DNA of 64,000 nt from SIG440 sp045120135 (lineage in GTDB: Bacteria; Bacillota; Clostridia; Monoglobales; Monoglobaceae), in the NCBI GenBank assembly GCA_045120135.1, contig JBGVEN010000010.1, positions 1 to 64,000 on the forward strand. The letters are read 5' to 3'. The notes under the pieces were generated by a model that was not told the origin of the DNA, did no database searches, and worked only from the letters and a program-made list of their open reading frames with translations. The position numbers and the translations under genes are program-made. Every line of letters begins with the position of its first letter. Positions within the stretch are counted from its first letter, which is position 1. Shown in pieces: positions 50,595-58,550 of the stretch.

Positions 50595-50624
50595 AAAAGC
50601 AACAAAATGAAAGGAGAAAAAAAT

Positions 50625-50825
50625 ATGGCACTTATACATAAACCTTATGCGAGTTTTAAAGGTTGGTTAAGAGCGAATGGATTGACTTACTCGGATGTTG
50701 CTACACTATTAGGGCTTAGTGTTGCGACGGTTTCAGCAAAAATTAATGGGCAATCTGATTTTTTGCTGTCAGAAATTCAGCTCATTAGGGAAAAATATAA
50801 TTTAGCAAGTGATATTTTTTTTTGA
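50625..50825 (+). CDS. Cro-like HTH regulator
   Basis: 66 residues, nearly all one helix-turn-helix domain (FKGWLRANGLTYSDVATLLGLSVATVSAKINGQSDF). ATG 50625 follows AAAGGAG; the frame from 50583 would start in the promoter. Divergent from the XRE repressor, so the likely opposing regulator that commits the phage to early transcription. Confidence 0.85.
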   Translation: MALIHKPYASFKGWLRANGLTYSDVATLLGLSVATVSAKINGQSDFLLSEIQLIREKYNLASDIFF

Positions 50826-50865
50826 CAAATGTGTTGCTTATACGATAACAGAAAGGAAACGGCAA

Positions 50866-51030
50866 ATGATGTTGTGGCTAATCATCTTATTAATCTTTAC
50901 AATACTTTTTGCTTACGCAACAATTCTCTTTGGTGGACTCGGCTTTGTTGTTGATGCAATGCTACGGTTAATACCATTTTGCATGGCGTTAGGCACGATT
51001 TTATATGTAGTTTTAGTCCTTGATAATTGA
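50866..51030 (+). CDS. Small phage membrane protein
   Basis: 54 residues with two hydrophobic segments (MLWLIILLIFTILFAYATILF and LIPFCMALGTILYVVLVL). AAAGGAAA precedes ATG 50866. Second early gene after Cro; it overlaps the 3' end of the opposite-strand gene by 18 bases. Unknown function. Confidence 0.5.
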   Translation: MMLWLIILLIFTILFAYATILFGGLGFVVDAMLRLIPFCMALGTILYVVLVLDN

Positions 51031-51306
51031 AACTACGAGAGCTGCAACAGAAAGAGCTATCGGCAGAAGCGTCTGAAGTATCCAAAGAAGAATGGTATCG
51101 TGGTATGTAAGACCATTGGGAGATATTATAATTTTGCAGTCTTCATCACCATTTGAATAGGGTTCAATTTTAATGACACCTTTTGCTTGTAGGTAATATA
51201 AGTCGGATGCGTGTAGGTTGATTATGGACGAATGGAAAAACATATTGCCAGTACTGGCATAGTATTTAAAAATCCTACGAAATTTTAAATATTCTTTTAT
51301 CCTCAA
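51013..51306 (-). CDS. Small tail-anchored phage protein on the opposite strand
   Basis: 97 residues from TTG 51306, chosen because AGGAGGTG lies 6 bases upstream; the start seen in a longer frame overlaps this site. A basic N terminus (RIKEYLKFRRIFKYY) and a region resembling a small winged helix (LHASDLYYLQAKGVIKIEPYSNG) are followed by a C-terminal membrane helix (LLWILQTLLPIALSVAALVVSII). It is unusual as a minus-strand gene inside the rightward early block, which hints at a lysogeny-expressed (moron-type) gene. Confidence 0.55.
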   Translation of the reverse strand: MRIKEYLKFRRIFKYYASTGNMFFHSSIINLHASDLYYLQAKGVIKIEPYSNGDEDCKIIISPNGLTYHDTILLWILQTLLPIALSVAALVVSIIKD

Positions 51307-51374
51307 GTTGCTCACCTCCTTAAAAAGAGAGTATAGCATAGAAAAAAGGTAAAGGCAAGAAAGGAGAGGGTTAA

Positions 51375-51557
51375 ATGAAGAAGATGGTTTTAACAGTACA
51401 TAAAGCTGAGCCTATTGGAAGCGGTATTGTGCGAATCAGCAAGGATGCGGCAGAGCTTGTCAAGCAGATGCAGATTGAAACCGGACTTCCGGCAAGCAAA
51501 ATAGTCAGCGAATGTATTAAGTTTTCAAGTCAAAATTATGAAGTTTTGGAAGTGTAG
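51375..51557 (+). CDS. Small phage protein, possibly ribbon-helix-helix-like
   Basis: 60 residues. IVRISKDAAELVKQMQIETGLPASKIVSECIKF has the strand-helix-helix layout of an Arc/CopG DNA-binding fold. AAAGGAGAGG precedes the ATG. It is 16 bases before another small DNA-binding gene; probably an early regulator. Confidence 0.6.
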   Translation: MKKMVLTVHKAEPIGSGIVRISKDAAELVKQMQIETGLPASKIVSECIKFSSQNYEVLEV

Positions 51558-51573
51558 AAAGGAGCAAATCACG

Positions 51574-51780
51574 ATGGCAAGAGAAAAGCCTAATTACAGA
51601 GAAACTTTGCAGTTCCTTACGGAAAAATACACAAAGATGTCACTGTCAAAGGGTGAAACGGTTGACCTTTTGGGGATAACATATCCGTCATTGCAAAAGC
51701 TCATAAAAAAGGGTGAGCTTAAAGCGGATTGTTGTGGGAAAATTCCTATAGGTAGTCTTGCAAGTTATCTTTGCGGATAA
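51574..51780 (+). CDS. Excisionase-like helix-turn-helix protein
   Basis: 68 residues. MSLSKGETVDLLGITYPSLQKLIKKGELKADCCGKIPIGSLASYL follows the pattern of MerR/excisionase-type winged helices (recognition helix then a short wing ending in a residue that sets the final helix). AAAGGAG precedes ATG 51574; the frame from 51538 overlaps the previous gene. It may act as directionality factor for the integrase or as an early regulator. Confidence 0.6.
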   Translation: MAREKPNYRETLQFLTEKYTKMSLSKGETVDLLGITYPSLQKLIKKGELKADCCGKIPIGSLASYLCG

Positions 51781-51797
51781 TTATTACAAAAATCATT

Positions 51798-52005
51798 TGA
51801 ATACACTGCAGAAGCATCGGGTCTCAAATTATTGCTGACGCACATAAATCTGCTTCAAAATAATATGTACTGTTTGAATTACGCACCGGCAGCGTTTTGG
51901 GTTTGACATTACTGCAGAAGAAACCTCGTTCTGCAGGTTCTCCTCACTATTTTTATAGTTGTTCTTTCTTAGAAATATAGATTCGATGCTTCTGCAGTGT
52001 ATTCA
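51798..52005. repeat. 208-bp interrupted palindrome with 22-bp perfect arms; gap 51781-52043 has no gene
   Basis: The left arm (51798-51819) and right arm (51984-52005) are perfect inverted copies, beginning TGAATACACTGCAGAAG on the left. In the 164-bp loop the decamer ACTGCAGAAG recurs at 51911-51920 and pairs with TTCTGCAG (51929-51936). A competing AACCT/AGGTT pair lies there too. There is no T tract, so it is not a plain terminator. It could be a replication or recombination site, a structured RNA or a small MITE-like insertion. Confidence 0.75.
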
Positions 52006-52043
52006 GTGGTTATAAAAAAACAAATGAAAGGATGTGCAAAAAA

Positions 52044-52481
52044 ATGACACAACAGGAGAGGCAGGTAGCGAAGCTTTTAAAAAGGATAGGAGTTCCGCCA
52101 CATTTGAAAGGGTATGAATTTATTAAGACGGCGGTATTGATGGTGTTGGAAGATGGCAATCGAATACATTATTTAACCAAAGATTTGTATCCAAGCATAG
52201 CACAGAAACATAAGACAACGGCATCAAGGGCAGAAAGAGCTATCAGGCACGCTGCAGAAACTGCATATATGAATATGCCTGCAGAGACCCTTGAAGAAAT
52301 CTTTGGATATACGGTAAATGCGAATAGCAGTAAAGCTCCAAATAGCCATTTTATAGCGGCTCTGGTCGAAACAATTAAGATGGAAGAAGATGATGAAAGC
52401 GAGGAAAATACCAATGAAAAAAAGAGCGAAAATGTTATTCATTTTGTTGATAGCAGGGGTAGCCGCACTGGGGTATTATGA
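52044..52481 (+). CDS. Stand-alone Spo0A C-terminal-type DNA-binding protein
   Basis: 145 residues. LLKRIGVPPHLKGYEFIKTAVLMVLEDG, ITKDLYPSIA-like YLTKDLYPSIAQKHKTTASRAERAIRHAAETAY and FGYTVNANSSKAPNSHFIAALVE follow the Spo0A effector domain closely, including the recognition-helix region SRAERAIRHA. The Spo0A receiver domain is absent. An acidic tail (EEDDESEENTNEKK) closes the protein. It probably binds 0A-box-like sites without needing phosphorylation and could tie phage expression to host sporulation, or interfere with it. ATG 52044 is preferred; ATG 52032 abuts the AAAGG site. Confidence 0.85.
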   Translation: MTQQERQVAKLLKRIGVPPHLKGYEFIKTAVLMVLEDGNRIHYLTKDLYPSIAQKHKTTASRAERAIRHAAETAYMNMPAETLEEIFGYTVNANSSKAPNSHFIAALVETIKMEEDDESEENTNEKKSENVIHFVDSRGSRTGVL

Positions 52482-52617
52482 TGGCGGTGATATAACGGCG
52501 GCGGTTGTGATGGCGGCTCTCTTTGGCCCAGAGGTATTCAGAACAAGCAAGCGTAGGAAAGGCGGCAAAAGAAGATGTCAAAGGAAAATAAAGGTTCAGC
52601 AATTTGCGAGACAGTAA
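52414..52617 (+). CDS. Small phage membrane protein with basic tail
   Basis: 67 residues. A hydrophobic helix (MLFILLIAGVAALGYY) and a second weak one (ITAAVVMAALFG) are followed by a strongly basic C terminus (TSKRRKGGKRRCQRKIK). GAGGAAAA precedes ATG 52414, and the gene overlaps the Spo0A-like gene by 68 bases in another frame. Unknown function. Confidence 0.5.
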   Translation: MKKRAKMLFILLIAGVAALGYYDGGDITAAVVMAALFGPEVFRTSKRRKGGKRRCQRKIKVQQFARQ

Positions 52618-52694
52618 AGGCAATAAAGTTTCAGGAAAAATTAAAAAAGCTCGCCATGCAGCGAGACAGTAAAAAGAAAGCGAGGCGTAAATGA
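52575..52694 (+). CDS. Very small basic phage protein
   Basis: 39 residues, rich in Lys and Glu (SKENKGSAICETVKAIKFQE, ending DSKKKARRK). It overlaps the genes on both sides in the compact ATGA style, which is the main support. Weak start context. Function unknown. Confidence 0.35.
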   Translation: MSKENKGSAICETVKAIKFQEKLKKLAMQRDSKKKARRK

Positions 52695-52870
52695 TGTATA
52701 GGTATAAATGCCCATTATGCGATGCAAGCTTAGACCCGGGAGAAAAATGCGATTGTGCAGAAAAGAAAGAAGCCTGCACGGCGGTAACCGAGCAGACTTC
52801 AAATGTAAATGCTTCTAAAAATTTACATTACAATTATACCACAGAGCAAGGGGGTGTGTCAAGTGTATAA
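52694..52870 (+). CDS. Small zinc-ribbon-like phage protein
   Basis: 58 residues. YRYKCPLCDASLDPGEKCDC has a CxxC and a CxC that can form a small zinc site; the rest is polar. The start overlaps the stop of the preceding small gene, and its stop overlaps the next gene. Similar short Cys-rich proteins are common in early regions of Firmicutes phages. Confidence 0.5.
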   Translation: MYRYKCPLCDASLDPGEKCDCAEKKEACTAVTEQTSNVNASKNLHYNYTTEQGGVSSV

Positions 52871-53066
52871 TTTGCAAGACCCCGAAATCACAAGGACCGA
52901 GCGTTTCGGTAGCCTGGACGATTTCTTTTTCGTTGGTGAGTGCAACAATTGCGGGAAAGAAATTAATACGATATACGGCAGACGATACACGGACAAGCAC
53001 GGTAACACATTTTGTTGTGAAGAATGCGGAATAGAGCATCACGATATAAAGCTCGCGGAGGTATAA
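52863..53066 (+). CDS. Small zinc-finger phage protein
   Basis: 67 residues from GTG 52863, which follows GGGGGTGTG. VGECNNCGKEI and TFCCEECGIEHH give two paired-Cys knuckles typical of a single treble-clef or zinc ribbon. It overlaps the previous gene by 8 bases and lies 3 bases before recT. Confidence 0.6.
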   Translation: MYNLQDPEITRTERFGSLDDFFFVGECNNCGKEINTIYGRRYTDKHGNTFCCEECGIEHHDIKLAEV

Positions 53067-53069
53067 GAA

Positions 53070-54176
53070 ATGGGTAAAGAATTATCAGTATATAAACAGC
53101 TTACATCAGGCACAAATGAGTGCCTTGAGGTATTGAAACGGGAAATCGGTATGAAGACACAATGTTTTCCTTTTGCGGTGAAGCTTATTGAGGCTATGAA
53201 ATCAGTTGAACTTAAAACCGAGCAGGAAACACTCAATGCCGCCAATGTGCTACTGTCAGGACTGCAGACTCTGATGCAGGGCGGAATTAAACCTGAGGAC
53301 TATGACAAGATTGATTTTGTCAAGCGTGGAAAAACGATTGTCCCGTCTGCAAGGGTTGAGGCGTTCCTCAGAGCGGCGGCAAGAAAAGGCTATCGCATAA
53401 CCGATACAATTATTGCTGTACCCAATGAGGACTATGAGACTACATATTTCGAGGAACATTTCCACGATGGGAATATAGTATACATTCTCAAGGATGCAAG
53501 AAATAACCCGGACAGAGCAGTAACGGCTCAGCGTTTGCACGAAAGATATTTTGCAAAGTTTATCTGCAGACTTGAAGTCCAGGATGCAAAGACTAACAAG
53601 CGAGTAGTGATGTCGGTTTGTGAAATTCCCATTGAGGAAATGCTGACAATTGCCGCAGCCAGTGAGCAGGGCATATATAAATCCAAATGGGAAGAATATG
53701 AGACCCGGTACGGCATCAAAAAAAGAAAGGTCATATCAGACGAACTGAACACAGATACATTCTGGGTGAAGTGGACAAGCGAGATGGTGAATAAGACCAT
53801 TATTCGCAGAGCCTTAAAGAGAGTCAAAGAGGTTTTGCCGGAGCTTACTGAATCAATTTATGCTTTTGAGCAGGACGAATATGTTGAATCGAAAACACCT
53901 ACCCAAAACGATGAAATAATAATCGATGCTGATATAGTTGCTGAGACTGTTGACCTTGACAATCTGACCGCTGAGCAGAAAAGGGATTGCACCGAGCTTT
54001 TTGAAATGTGGAAAGCCAATCCCAAGCTTGCCGATGATGCAATGGCTGAAATTAAGCAGCTGTTTGAAAACGGCAAGACGGCTCAAGAGGTTATAAACGA
54101 GAGATATGCAGATGTTTACCTTTTGCGTAAATCAAACACAAAATGGCCCGAAATAAGGGGGCACTTCGATGCGTAG
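53070..54176 (+). CDS. recT: RecT-like single-strand annealing protein
   Basis: 368 residues. SARVEAFLRAAARKGYRITDTIIAVPNEDYE, FAKFICRLEVQDAKTNKRVVMSVCEIP and FWVKWTSEMVNKTIIRRALKRVKEVLP follow the RecT family layout, in which conserved aromatic and basic residues bind DNA. The C-terminal 70 residues are acidic and variable. It should anneal complementary single strands during phage recombination. The next gene codes for the matching YqaJ-type exonuclease and overlaps by 8 bases, the usual exonuclease/annealase pair. Confidence 0.78.
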   Translation: MGKELSVYKQLTSGTNECLEVLKREIGMKTQCFPFAVKLIEAMKSVELKTEQETLNAANVLLSGLQTLMQGGIKPEDYDKIDFVKRGKTIVPSARVEAFLRAAARKGYRITDTIIAVPNEDYETTYFEEHFHDGNIVYILKDARNNPDRAVTAQRLHERYFAKFICRLEVQDAKTNKRVVMSVCEIPIEEMLTIAAASEQGIYKSKWEEYETRYGIKKRKVISDELNTDTFWVKWTSEMVNKTIIRRALKRVKEVLPELTESIYAFEQDEYVESKTPTQNDEIIIDADIVAETVDLDNLTAEQKRDCTELFEMWKANPKLADDAMAEIKQLFENGKTAQEVINERYADVYLLRKSNTKWPEIRGHFDA

Positions 54177-55197
54177 AGTAAAACTTAAGCAGGGCACATT
54201 GGCTTGGGAAAAGGCGAGAAATATACGCATCGGCAGTAGTGAAATATTTGATATTGTAAAGTATTATGCAACAGACGAGGAATTACAGAACTGCGGCATA
54301 AATGCAGAGAGCTTTCGGGCAGAAAAGCCGTATACAACGGTGTGGGCATTATATCATAAAATGCTTGCTGACGGATTCTATCAGAAAGAGGAATTACCGC
54401 CCGAGTTTGCTGAGTATGGACACGCTGTTGAGCCTTACGGTGTGCGTGTTCTTCAAAAGGGTAGACAAAAGAAGCTTAAGCCGGGCGAGGTTTGGCTTGA
54501 TGATAGACTTATAGCAAGTCTTGATGTTGCAGGAACTGCAGAGAGTGTTGACATAAAACCTTTTGATTATGGATACGGTACTCCAAGATTAGGGCAGAGG
54601 TTTGTTTGTGAGCAAAAAACAATGTTGCCGCAAATGATAAAAAATGGCTTGCCGTTTAAATACATTATCCAGGCACAATATCAAATTCTGGAGACGAAAG
54701 CTGATTTTTACATCCTTCAGCTTATGGTCCTTAAGGATGATACGGTTTTCAAACGTGGCAAGATATGCCAGATGCCATACAGTAAGCGGTATAAGTATCT
54801 TGATGAAAATATGAGAGTATCGCATTTATACTTTAAAAACAACGAGCATCTTTCAAGGCTGATTGAAGAATGCATAAAGCGGTTTTTTGATGATGTTGAG
54901 AACAGCAGAGAGCCTACACCGTTTATTGCCCACGATACGCCAAAAAACATTATAGAAAGTATAAGACTTAATGTTGTGTATAATGACAAGTTGGTATTTG
55001 GCTATGATTTGACGGCGTATAAAGAGGCAAAAAAAGCCGAAGAAGATGCCGAGCTTAAACGAAAGATGGAACTGCAGAAGATTGTGGAACTGGCAAAGGA
55101 AAACAACATCTGCAGATTTCGTGCAGAAGATGGCACAACGGCGGTATTTGCCAAAGATGGCAGTTTTAGAATGAGAATTCCGGAGGTGACAATGTGA
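54169..55197 (+). CDS. YqaJ-family phage exonuclease (PD-(D/E)XK)
   Basis: 342 residues. ARNIRIGSSEIFDIV at the N terminus, YGHAVEPYGVRVLQK, DRLIASLDVAGTAESVDIKP and RFVCEQKTMLP give the Glu, Asp and E-x-K residues of the YqaJ/lambda-exonuclease fold, followed by YIIQAQYQILE. It should digest one strand of DNA ends and load RecT. The C-terminal 80 residues include a charged helix (YKEAKKAEEDAELKRKMELQ). Coupled to recT upstream and to the helicase downstream by overlaps. Confidence 0.83.
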   Translation: MRRVKLKQGTLAWEKARNIRIGSSEIFDIVKYYATDEELQNCGINAESFRAEKPYTTVWALYHKMLADGFYQKEELPPEFAEYGHAVEPYGVRVLQKGRQKKLKPGEVWLDDRLIASLDVAGTAESVDIKPFDYGYGTPRLGQRFVCEQKTMLPQMIKNGLPFKYIIQAQYQILETKADFYILQLMVLKDDTVFKRGKICQMPYSKRYKYLDENMRVSHLYFKNNEHLSRLIEECIKRFFDDVENSREPTPFIAHDTPKNIIESIRLNVVYNDKLVFGYDLTAYKEAKKAEEDAELKRKMELQKIVELAKENNICRFRAEDGTTAVFAKDGSFRMRIPEVTM

Positions 55198-56780
55198 GCA
55201 GTTTGAGATTAAGACCGTATCAGGATGCGGCAGTGTCCTTTGCAACAGATATGATTGCAGAAAGAGGAAACTCCCTCATTGTTGCCGGAACGGGCGCAGG
55301 TAAAACAATAATGCTTGCCGCTGTTATAGGCAGATACTTCAACGGGTTTCGGGCAACCCACAAACGAAGTCCTCACATATTGGTTTTGGTGCATCGAACA
55401 GAGATACATACACAAAATCACAGTAAGTTTTCGCTTGTCTGTCCAAGCATCCCGACATCAGAGATAACAGCTGCAAGAAAAAGCCTGCACGGATATGTGC
55501 ATTTTGGAATGGTCCAGACAGTGGCAAACCTTTTGCCGGAATTTGAAAAGTCCCAAAGTTACTTTGATTTAATTGTTATTGACGAAGGTCATCACGCTGC
55601 GGCATCAACATATAAGGACATTATTACCTGGAACGAGTTAGGGAATTCCGAGTCTGCTCTCTTGGGGGTCACGGCTACACCTAACAGAGGCGACAAGATT
55701 CCGCTGATTGATTTGTTTGATAATTACTATCAGATAACCACAAAATTCCTTATTGACAGTCATTATCTTGTAAGACCAAAGTTTATCGACCTTTCACCGG
55801 TATTTGACCTTGGGGACAAAGTGGAAAAGGGACACCTTGCCAAGAACTGCAAAAGTGACGATTCGGGGCGTGAAATTATAAACGGACTTATTGACAATTA
55901 CCTTGCCAATAAAGAGTCGGGAAAAGGTATAATTTTTGCTCCGTCTCACGAGTTCTGCACTTTGATATATGACCGGCTTAAGGAGCTTGGCAGAAATCCG
56001 GCTTATCTCGGTTTAGGTCTTGACGATGCAACCCGAAAGGCGGAGCTTGAACGATTTGAAAAGGGCGATGCAGAAGAGCTTATCAATGTTGACATCTGCA
56101 CAGAGGGATATGATTATCCGCCACTTAGAAATCTTGTGGACTTTGACACCAACGGCACACATTCACAATGGGTACAAAAGGTCGGCAGAGTTCTCCGTAC
56201 AGAGCCGGGAAAGACATCCTGCACAGTAATCGATTTTGGCGGAAATGTTGAGCTTTATCCCGAAGGTGTAGAAACAACCGTTGCTCTTGAGGGCGCTGTC
56301 AAAAAGGAAGATGGCAAACGGCTTACCGAACAGGACTTATTCAGGAAAGCTCCGGAAGAAAAAGGTACAGCGGATGTTATATATCAGAGTGATGATAAGT
56401 TTACACCGTATCATTTACCCAAAGGCTTTGAGAGTGTAAATGACAGCGATTTTGGGATTGTGTTTGTTGCCTGCGGTAAAGAGAATGATTGCATTATTGT
56501 TAAAAAGGATAATGAGTATGTTCTTTATGCCGGCGATAAAAAAAGTATGTTCAAGGCATTAAACGGTGATTTGGACGCTTGTCTCAAAAAAGGTTGTTCT
56601 TTTGTGGGTGAGGTTGAGGTGCAGGAAAGACCGATAAGCAATATGCAAATCAAGATGCTTGCACCGGAATATCCCACAATGGCACTTGATTGGAACGGTG
56701 CAAACTGCTGTATTTGTTGGAAGACTTGGAAGAAAACCATTGCAGGGGGCATAAATAATGAAACTGAAAGGCCGTATTAA
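55194..56780 (+). CDS. Superfamily 2 DEAD/DEAH helicase (ResIII type)
   Basis: 528 residues. Q-motif-like LRPYQDAAVSFA, Walker A VAGTGAGKTIM, motif II VIDEGHHAA, motif III GVTATPNRGD, motif V NVDICTEGYDYP and motif VI QKVGRVLRTE are all present. Such phage helicases of the RadD/YqaJ neighbourhood type act in replication or recombination. GTG 55194 has CGGAGGTG upstream and overlaps the YqaJ stop. The C-terminal 120 residues are less conserved and contain paired Cys (NCCICWKTWKK). Confidence 0.88.
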   Translation: MSSLRLRPYQDAAVSFATDMIAERGNSLIVAGTGAGKTIMLAAVIGRYFNGFRATHKRSPHILVLVHRTEIHTQNHSKFSLVCPSIPTSEITAARKSLHGYVHFGMVQTVANLLPEFEKSQSYFDLIVIDEGHHAAASTYKDIITWNELGNSESALLGVTATPNRGDKIPLIDLFDNYYQITTKFLIDSHYLVRPKFIDLSPVFDLGDKVEKGHLAKNCKSDDSGREIINGLIDNYLANKESGKGIIFAPSHEFCTLIYDRLKELGRNPAYLGLGLDDATRKAELERFEKGDAEELINVDICTEGYDYPPLRNLVDFDTNGTHSQWVQKVGRVLRTEPGKTSCTVIDFGGNVELYPEGVETTVALEGAVKKEDGKRLTEQDLFRKAPEEKGTADVIYQSDDKFTPYHLPKGFESVNDSDFGIVFVACGKENDCIIVKKDNEYVLYAGDKKSMFKALNGDLDACLKKGCSFVGEVEVQERPISNMQIKMLAPEYPTMALDWNGANCCICWKTWKKTIAGGINNETERPY

Positions 56781-57312
56781 GGATTTGAATTTAGCTTTTC
56801 TTTCAGGAAAACCTCAATTGACCCTTGAGATTGATGAAAAATCGGTCTTACTTGCCGAGTATGACAAGCTTAAGGAAAAGGACAAGCTTTCTATTGAGGT
56901 CAAGCCTTACCGCCCTAAAAGGAGCAACAGCGCAAATGCTTATGCGTGGGTGCTTATGGATAGAATTGCTGAAAGTCAGGGCATTACCAAAGAGGAAGTA
57001 TATTTAAGCCAGATTCAAAAGGTCGGTGTTTTTAAACCTATTGCGATTAATGAAGCAGCTGTAGATACAATGATACATAGTTGGTCACTTCACGGTATGG
57101 GATGGATTGCTCAGCGGATAGGTCCTGCAGATGAAAAAGGATTTGTTGAAATGGCTTTGTATTATGGCAGCAGTTCATATAATACCAAGCAAATGACACG
57201 GCTGATTGAAAACATCATTCACGAGTGCAATATTTTAGGGATAAGCACAAAAACGCCTGATGAAATTGCCAACCTATTGAGTCTTTGGGAAAGAGAGGTT
57301 GTGTGTGGCTAA
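56758..57312 (+). CDS. NinB-like phage recombination protein
   Basis: 184 residues. The conserved RPKRSNSANAYAWVLMDRIAESQGITKEEVY stretch and IHSWSLHGMGWIAQRIG resemble NinB/Orf family proteins, which bind single-stranded DNA and help RecT/lambda-Bet type recombination. AGGGGGC precedes the ATG, which overlaps the helicase gene by 23 bases. Assignment is by motif pattern and place between helicase and HNH-like genes. Confidence 0.6.
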   Translation: MKLKGRIKDLNLAFLSGKPQLTLEIDEKSVLLAEYDKLKEKDKLSIEVKPYRPKRSNSANAYAWVLMDRIAESQGITKEEVYLSQIQKVGVFKPIAINEAAVDTMIHSWSLHGMGWIAQRIGPADEKGFVEMALYYGSSSYNTKQMTRLIENIIHECNILGISTKTPDEIANLLSLWEREVVCG

Positions 57313-57589
57313 AAGCATACTTCAAAATGAAAAGGTTTGTTATGTGACTGGCTCGCCCTTAAATTTGCATGAGCATCACATATTTATGGGACCGAACCGA
57401 AAGGTAAGCGAGAAATACGGCTTTAAAGTATGGCTTCGTGCCGACTGGCACAATATGAGTGATTACGGTGTGCACTTTAATTCAGAGCTTGACCTACATT
57501 TAAAGCAAGAATGTCAGCGGAAGTTTGAAGAAACGCATACCAGAGAAGAATTTATAGCCTTAATAGGGCAAAACTTTTTGGAGGATTAA
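57305..57589 (+). CDS. HNH-like phage protein
   Basis: 94 residues from GTG 57305 (GAGAGG site 7 bases upstream). VCYVTGSPLNLHEHHIFMG and LRADWHNMSDYGVHFN show the Cys, His-His and N/H residues of a degenerate HNH or RecA-dependent-nuclease-like fold commonly found after NinB-type genes. The catalytic pattern is incomplete, so nuclease activity is uncertain. Confidence 0.55.
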   Translation: MAKSILQNEKVCYVTGSPLNLHEHHIFMGPNRKVSEKYGFKVWLRADWHNMSDYGVHFNSELDLHLKQECQRKFEETHTREEFIALIGQNFLED

Positions 57590-57591
57590 AA

Positions 57592-57996
57592 ATGATAAAC
57601 AAAGCAATATTGATGGGTCGCTTAACTCGTGACCCCGAACTGAGACATACCGGCAGCGGTACTCCTGTTTGCAGTTTTTCTATTGCGATAAATAGCGGTT
57701 CTGGAGAGAATCAGACAACGGACTACATAAATTGTGTTGCCTGGAATAAAACAGCCGAATTTGTCAACAAATACTTTGATAAAGGCAGAATGATTGCTGT
57801 AATAGGCAGAATACAGACAAGGTCTTGGGAAGGTCAGGACGGCAAGAAAAACTATGCGACAGAAGTTGTTGTAAATGAGGTTTCTTTTTGTGAGAGCAAG
57901 AGACAATCAGATGTTACAGAAAATGAAACGACTGATGATGACGCTGACGAGGATGGTTATGTTCCTTTGGATGTTCCTGATGATTTACCATTTTAA
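57592..57996 (+). CDS. ssb: Single-stranded DNA-binding protein
   Basis: 134 residues. OB-fold hallmarks: MINKAILMGRLTRDPELRHTGSG, VCSFSIAINSG, DYINCVAWNKTAEFVNKYFDKGRMIAVIGRIQTRSWE. The C-terminal tail is acidic and ends in DVPDDLPF, the partner-binding tip. It coats single strands during phage replication. TTGGAGGA precedes the ATG. Confidence 0.95.
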   Translation: MINKAILMGRLTRDPELRHTGSGTPVCSFSIAINSGSGENQTTDYINCVAWNKTAEFVNKYFDKGRMIAVIGRIQTRSWEGQDGKKNYATEVVVNEVSFCESKRQSDVTENETTDDDADEDGYVPLDVPDDLPF

Positions 57997-58010
57997 TCAG
58001 AGGTGATGAT

Positions 58011-58337
58011 ATGCGGATATTAGCAATAGACCCCGGGAATGTTGAGAGCGGATATGCTGTTATAGAAATGCCCGACTTTAACCTTTTGGATTTTGGCAAG
58101 GTGTCAAATGAAGAATTGATTTGTTTGCTTGAAAGCTATGAGGTACATGGATGGGCAGGGAAGTATTTAAAGTTTGACAAAGTAGCTATCGAAATGGTTG
58201 CTTGTTACGGTATGCCGGTTGGCAAAGATATATTTGAGACTTGCGTATGGATTGGGCGATTTACCCAGGCTTTGCAAGGTGAAGATATTAAATACATATA
58301 CCGCAAAGATGAAAAATGGCACTTTGCGGCAGTATGA
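58011..58337 (+). CDS. RuvC-like phage nuclease, N-terminal part (frameshifted)
   Basis: 108 residues in frame. LAIDPGNVESGYAVIE carries the first catalytic Asp and FDKVAIEMVACYG the second (Glu) of a RuvC/RNase H fold. The frame ends early after YRKDEKWHFAAV. A -1 shift at the A5 run (58312-58316) gives DEK-MALCGSMKAKDSNIKQAL, which continues the normal family sequence in the next frame. The in-frame product therefore lacks the last catalytic Asp region. The A run is not a full XXXYYYZ slippery site, so a mutation or sequence error is as likely as programmed shifting. Confidence 0.75.
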   Translation: MRILAIDPGNVESGYAVIEMPDFNLLDFGKVSNEELICLLESYEVHGWAGKYLKFDKVAIEMVACYGMPVGKDIFETCVWIGRFTQALQGEDIKYIYRKDEKWHFAAV

Positions 58338-58531
58338 AAGCGAAGGACAGCAACATTAAGCAGGCATTAATCAATCGCTACGCAAACCACGATTTTAGAA
58401 GTGGAAAGGGAATGAAAAAGAATCCCGATACATTCTATGGCGTAGCAAAAGATGTATGGCAGGCAATAGCTGTTGGGGTTACTTATTATGAGGGATTGAT
58501 AAACTCAACCCCAGAATTGAAATTGAAATAA
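58316..58531 (+). CDS. RuvC-like phage nuclease, C-terminal part (frameshifted)
   Basis: 71 residues. LCGSMKAKDSNIKQALINRYANHDFRSGKG and YGVAKDVWQAIAVGVTYYEG are the C-terminal half of phage RuvC-like Holliday junction nucleases, including the final catalytic Asp in AKDVWQA. No ribosome site precedes its ATG, which favours reading as a continuation of the upstream frame. The joined product would be 173 residues, normal for the family. Confidence 0.7.
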   Translation: MALCGSMKAKDSNIKQALINRYANHDFRSGKGMKKNPDTFYGVAKDVWQAIAVGVTYYEGLINSTPELKLK

Positions 58532-58550
58532 TAAATTTGGAGGAATAGTT

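Noticed and set aside
51798..52005. The 22-bp inverted repeat as a simple terminator
   Set aside because: The loop is 164 bases and there is no T tract after either arm.
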